Below are positions 63,301 through 64,000 of a DNA stretch of 64,000 nt, piece after piece (positions within the stretch are counted from its first letter, which is position 1; every line of letters starts with the position of its first letter). The stretch is from assembly GCF_003987655.1 (NCBI RefSeq), contig NZ_NGKC01000008.1, positions 62,001 through 126,000 of the forward strand, read 5' to 3'. Both the position numbers and the translations under genes were made by a program. The notes under the pieces are model-generated. The model saw only the letters and a program-made list of their open reading frames with translations. It had not been told where the DNA came from and made no database searches. This DNA is from Vagococcus acidifermentans (lineage in GTDB: Bacteria; Bacillota; Bacilli; Lactobacillales; Vagococcaceae).

Positions 63301-63322
63301 GGACACATTTCGGAATCTGTCC
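63301..63322 (+). promoter_or_regulatory. DhaS operator
   Basis: GGACACAT-TTCGGA-ATCTGTCC matches the Lactococcus DhaS site GGACACAT-N6-ATTTGTCC, as I recall it, at all but one arm position. It lies between divergent dhaS and the kinase gene. Confidence 0.8.
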
Positions 63323-63382
63323 ATTACAAAGAAAGTGTTTTCACTATACAATGTGACTGTAACAACTTGAAAGGAGACGGAC

Positions 63383-64000
63383 ATGAAAAAGATAATAAAC
63401 CGGACAGATGATGTCCTAACAGAAATGCTTGACGGCTTGACATATGCGCACGATGAGCTTGTTGCGCGTGTGAACGAAACCGGTATCATTACCCGCGTAC
63501 AACACGAGGCGGGAAAAGTCGGGCTGGTCAGCGGCGGCGGCAGCGGTCATGAGCCAGCGCATGCGGGGTTCGTCGGAAAAGGCATGTTGAATGCGGCAGT
63601 TTGCGGGGAAGTTTTCACCTCACCGACACCTGACCAAATTTTGGAAGCGATTAAGCTAGCTGATCAAGGGAGCGGCGTTTTCCTGATTATAAAAAACTAT
63701 TCCGGCGATGTGATGAACTTCGAAATGGCTAAGGATTTGGCAGAAATGGAAGGGATTGCAGTTGAGAGTGTGATTGTCGATGACGATATCGCAGTTGAAG
63801 ACAGCACTTATACAGCTGGCCGCCGTGGTGTGGCGGGGACGGTCTTGGTTCACAAAATACTTGGTGCGGCCGCTGATCAAGGCAGAACGCTGGCTGATAT
63901 CAAGCAGTTGGCAGAGGCATTGGTCCCGCGTGTCAAAACATTGGGTGTGGCGCTGTCGGGGGCAACGGTGCCCGGTGTCGGGCATCCCGGTTTTGTCCTG
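63383..64000 (+). CDS. dhaK: Dihydroxyacetone kinase subunit DhaK (or coactivator DhaQ), 5' part
   Basis: The gene runs off the right edge after 206 codons. SGGGSGHEPAHAGFVGKGML, IKNYSGDVMNFEMA and GRRGVAGTVLVHK are the conserved blocks of the DhaK fold. DhaK binds dihydroxyacetone covalently through a His near residue 218, which lies beyond the window, so the catalytic subunit cannot be told from its paralogue DhaQ. DhaK works with DhaL and the PTS-linked DhaM. ATG at 63383 follows AAGGAG. The DhaS site upstream indicates induction by dihydroxyacetone. Confidence 0.88.
   Translation, partial: MKKIINRTDDVLTEMLDGLTYAHDELVARVNETGIITRVQHEAGKVGLVSGGGSGHEPAHAGFVGKGMLNAAVCGEVFTSPTPDQILEAIKLADQGSGVFLIIKNYSGDVMNFEMAKDLAEMEGIAVESVIVDDDIAVEDSTYTAGRRGVAGTVLVHKILGAAADQGRTLADIKQLAEALVPRVKTLGVALSGATVPGVGHPGFVL

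Noticed and set aside
1-64000. CRISPR arrays, tRNA or rRNA genes, prophage and toxin-antitoxin pairs
   Set aside because: No regularly spaced repeats, cloverleaf or rRNA-like stretch, phage structural gene or recognised toxin-antitoxin pair was seen while reading the window.

Overview
The window looks like a chromosomal stretch from a low-to-moderate GC Firmicute of the order Lactobacillales. Supporting points are AGGAGG-type ribosome sites, frequent TTG/GTG starts, HprK/PpaX, Bacillus-type LexA boxes (GAACNNNNGTTC), AddAB, Lgt, a sortase-anchored surface protein and a ComK-like protein. A Carnobacteriaceae/Trichococcus-like host would fit, but this is inferred from gene content only. No rRNA, tRNA or CRISPR array is visible.

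Layout. 1-2 kb: end of a GH65 disaccharide phosphorylase plus beta-phosphoglucomutase. 2-6.5 kb: the operon hprK-lgt-ppaX-gpsA-galU. 6.5-11 kb: a nucleoid-associated protein, an SOS-controlled small membrane protein, lexA, a DUF896 gene and transketolase. 11-15.6 kb: two paralogous polytopic glycosyltransferases around one polyprenyl-phosphate sugar synthase. 15.6-17.7 kb: an amino-acid permease and signal peptidase I. 18-26.3 kb: addB-addA and a DUF975 membrane protein. 26.5-27.3 kb: an IS200-type element whose transposase has an in-frame amber codon.

27.6-41.6 kb is a polysaccharide locus: wecB, a long untranslated leader, a membrane-bound nucleotide-sugar dehydratase, an initiating sugar-phosphate transferase, an AT-rich variable segment (three glycosyltransferases and a Wzy-type polymerase), then rmlA-rmlC-rmlB-wzx-rmlD and tagD. 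The composition break falls inside the epimerase gene near 32.25 kb and reverses at rmlA (36.4 kb), which suggests cassette exchange.

41.6-45.7 kb: an XRE regulator and a mannose-family PTS operon with a FrlB-like SIS deglycase; its EIIA gene is decayed. 45.8-49.2 kb: an LPQAG surface protein, an AraC-type regulator with two DNA-binding modules, and a divergent SDR gene. 49.2-51.3 kb: a competence-like locus in which a sigma-factor operon (with DUF1659 and DUF2922 genes) diverges from a ComK-like gene. 51.3-60.6 kb: a metal P-type ATPase, recX, mutY, ntdP-like, two acetyltransferases, an AI-2E-type transporter, a CorC/HlyC protein and an XRE-cupin regulator. 60.7-62.6 kb: a GntR-ABC transporter operon whose ATPase is shortened by an in-frame ochre codon. 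The window ends with a DhaS-type regulator, its operator, and the start of a dihydroxyacetone-kinase gene.

The strongest leads are the SOS-controlled two-helix membrane protein, the divergent sigma-factor/ComK-like locus, the ABC ATPase and EIIA genes interrupted in frame, and the mosaic polysaccharide cassette.
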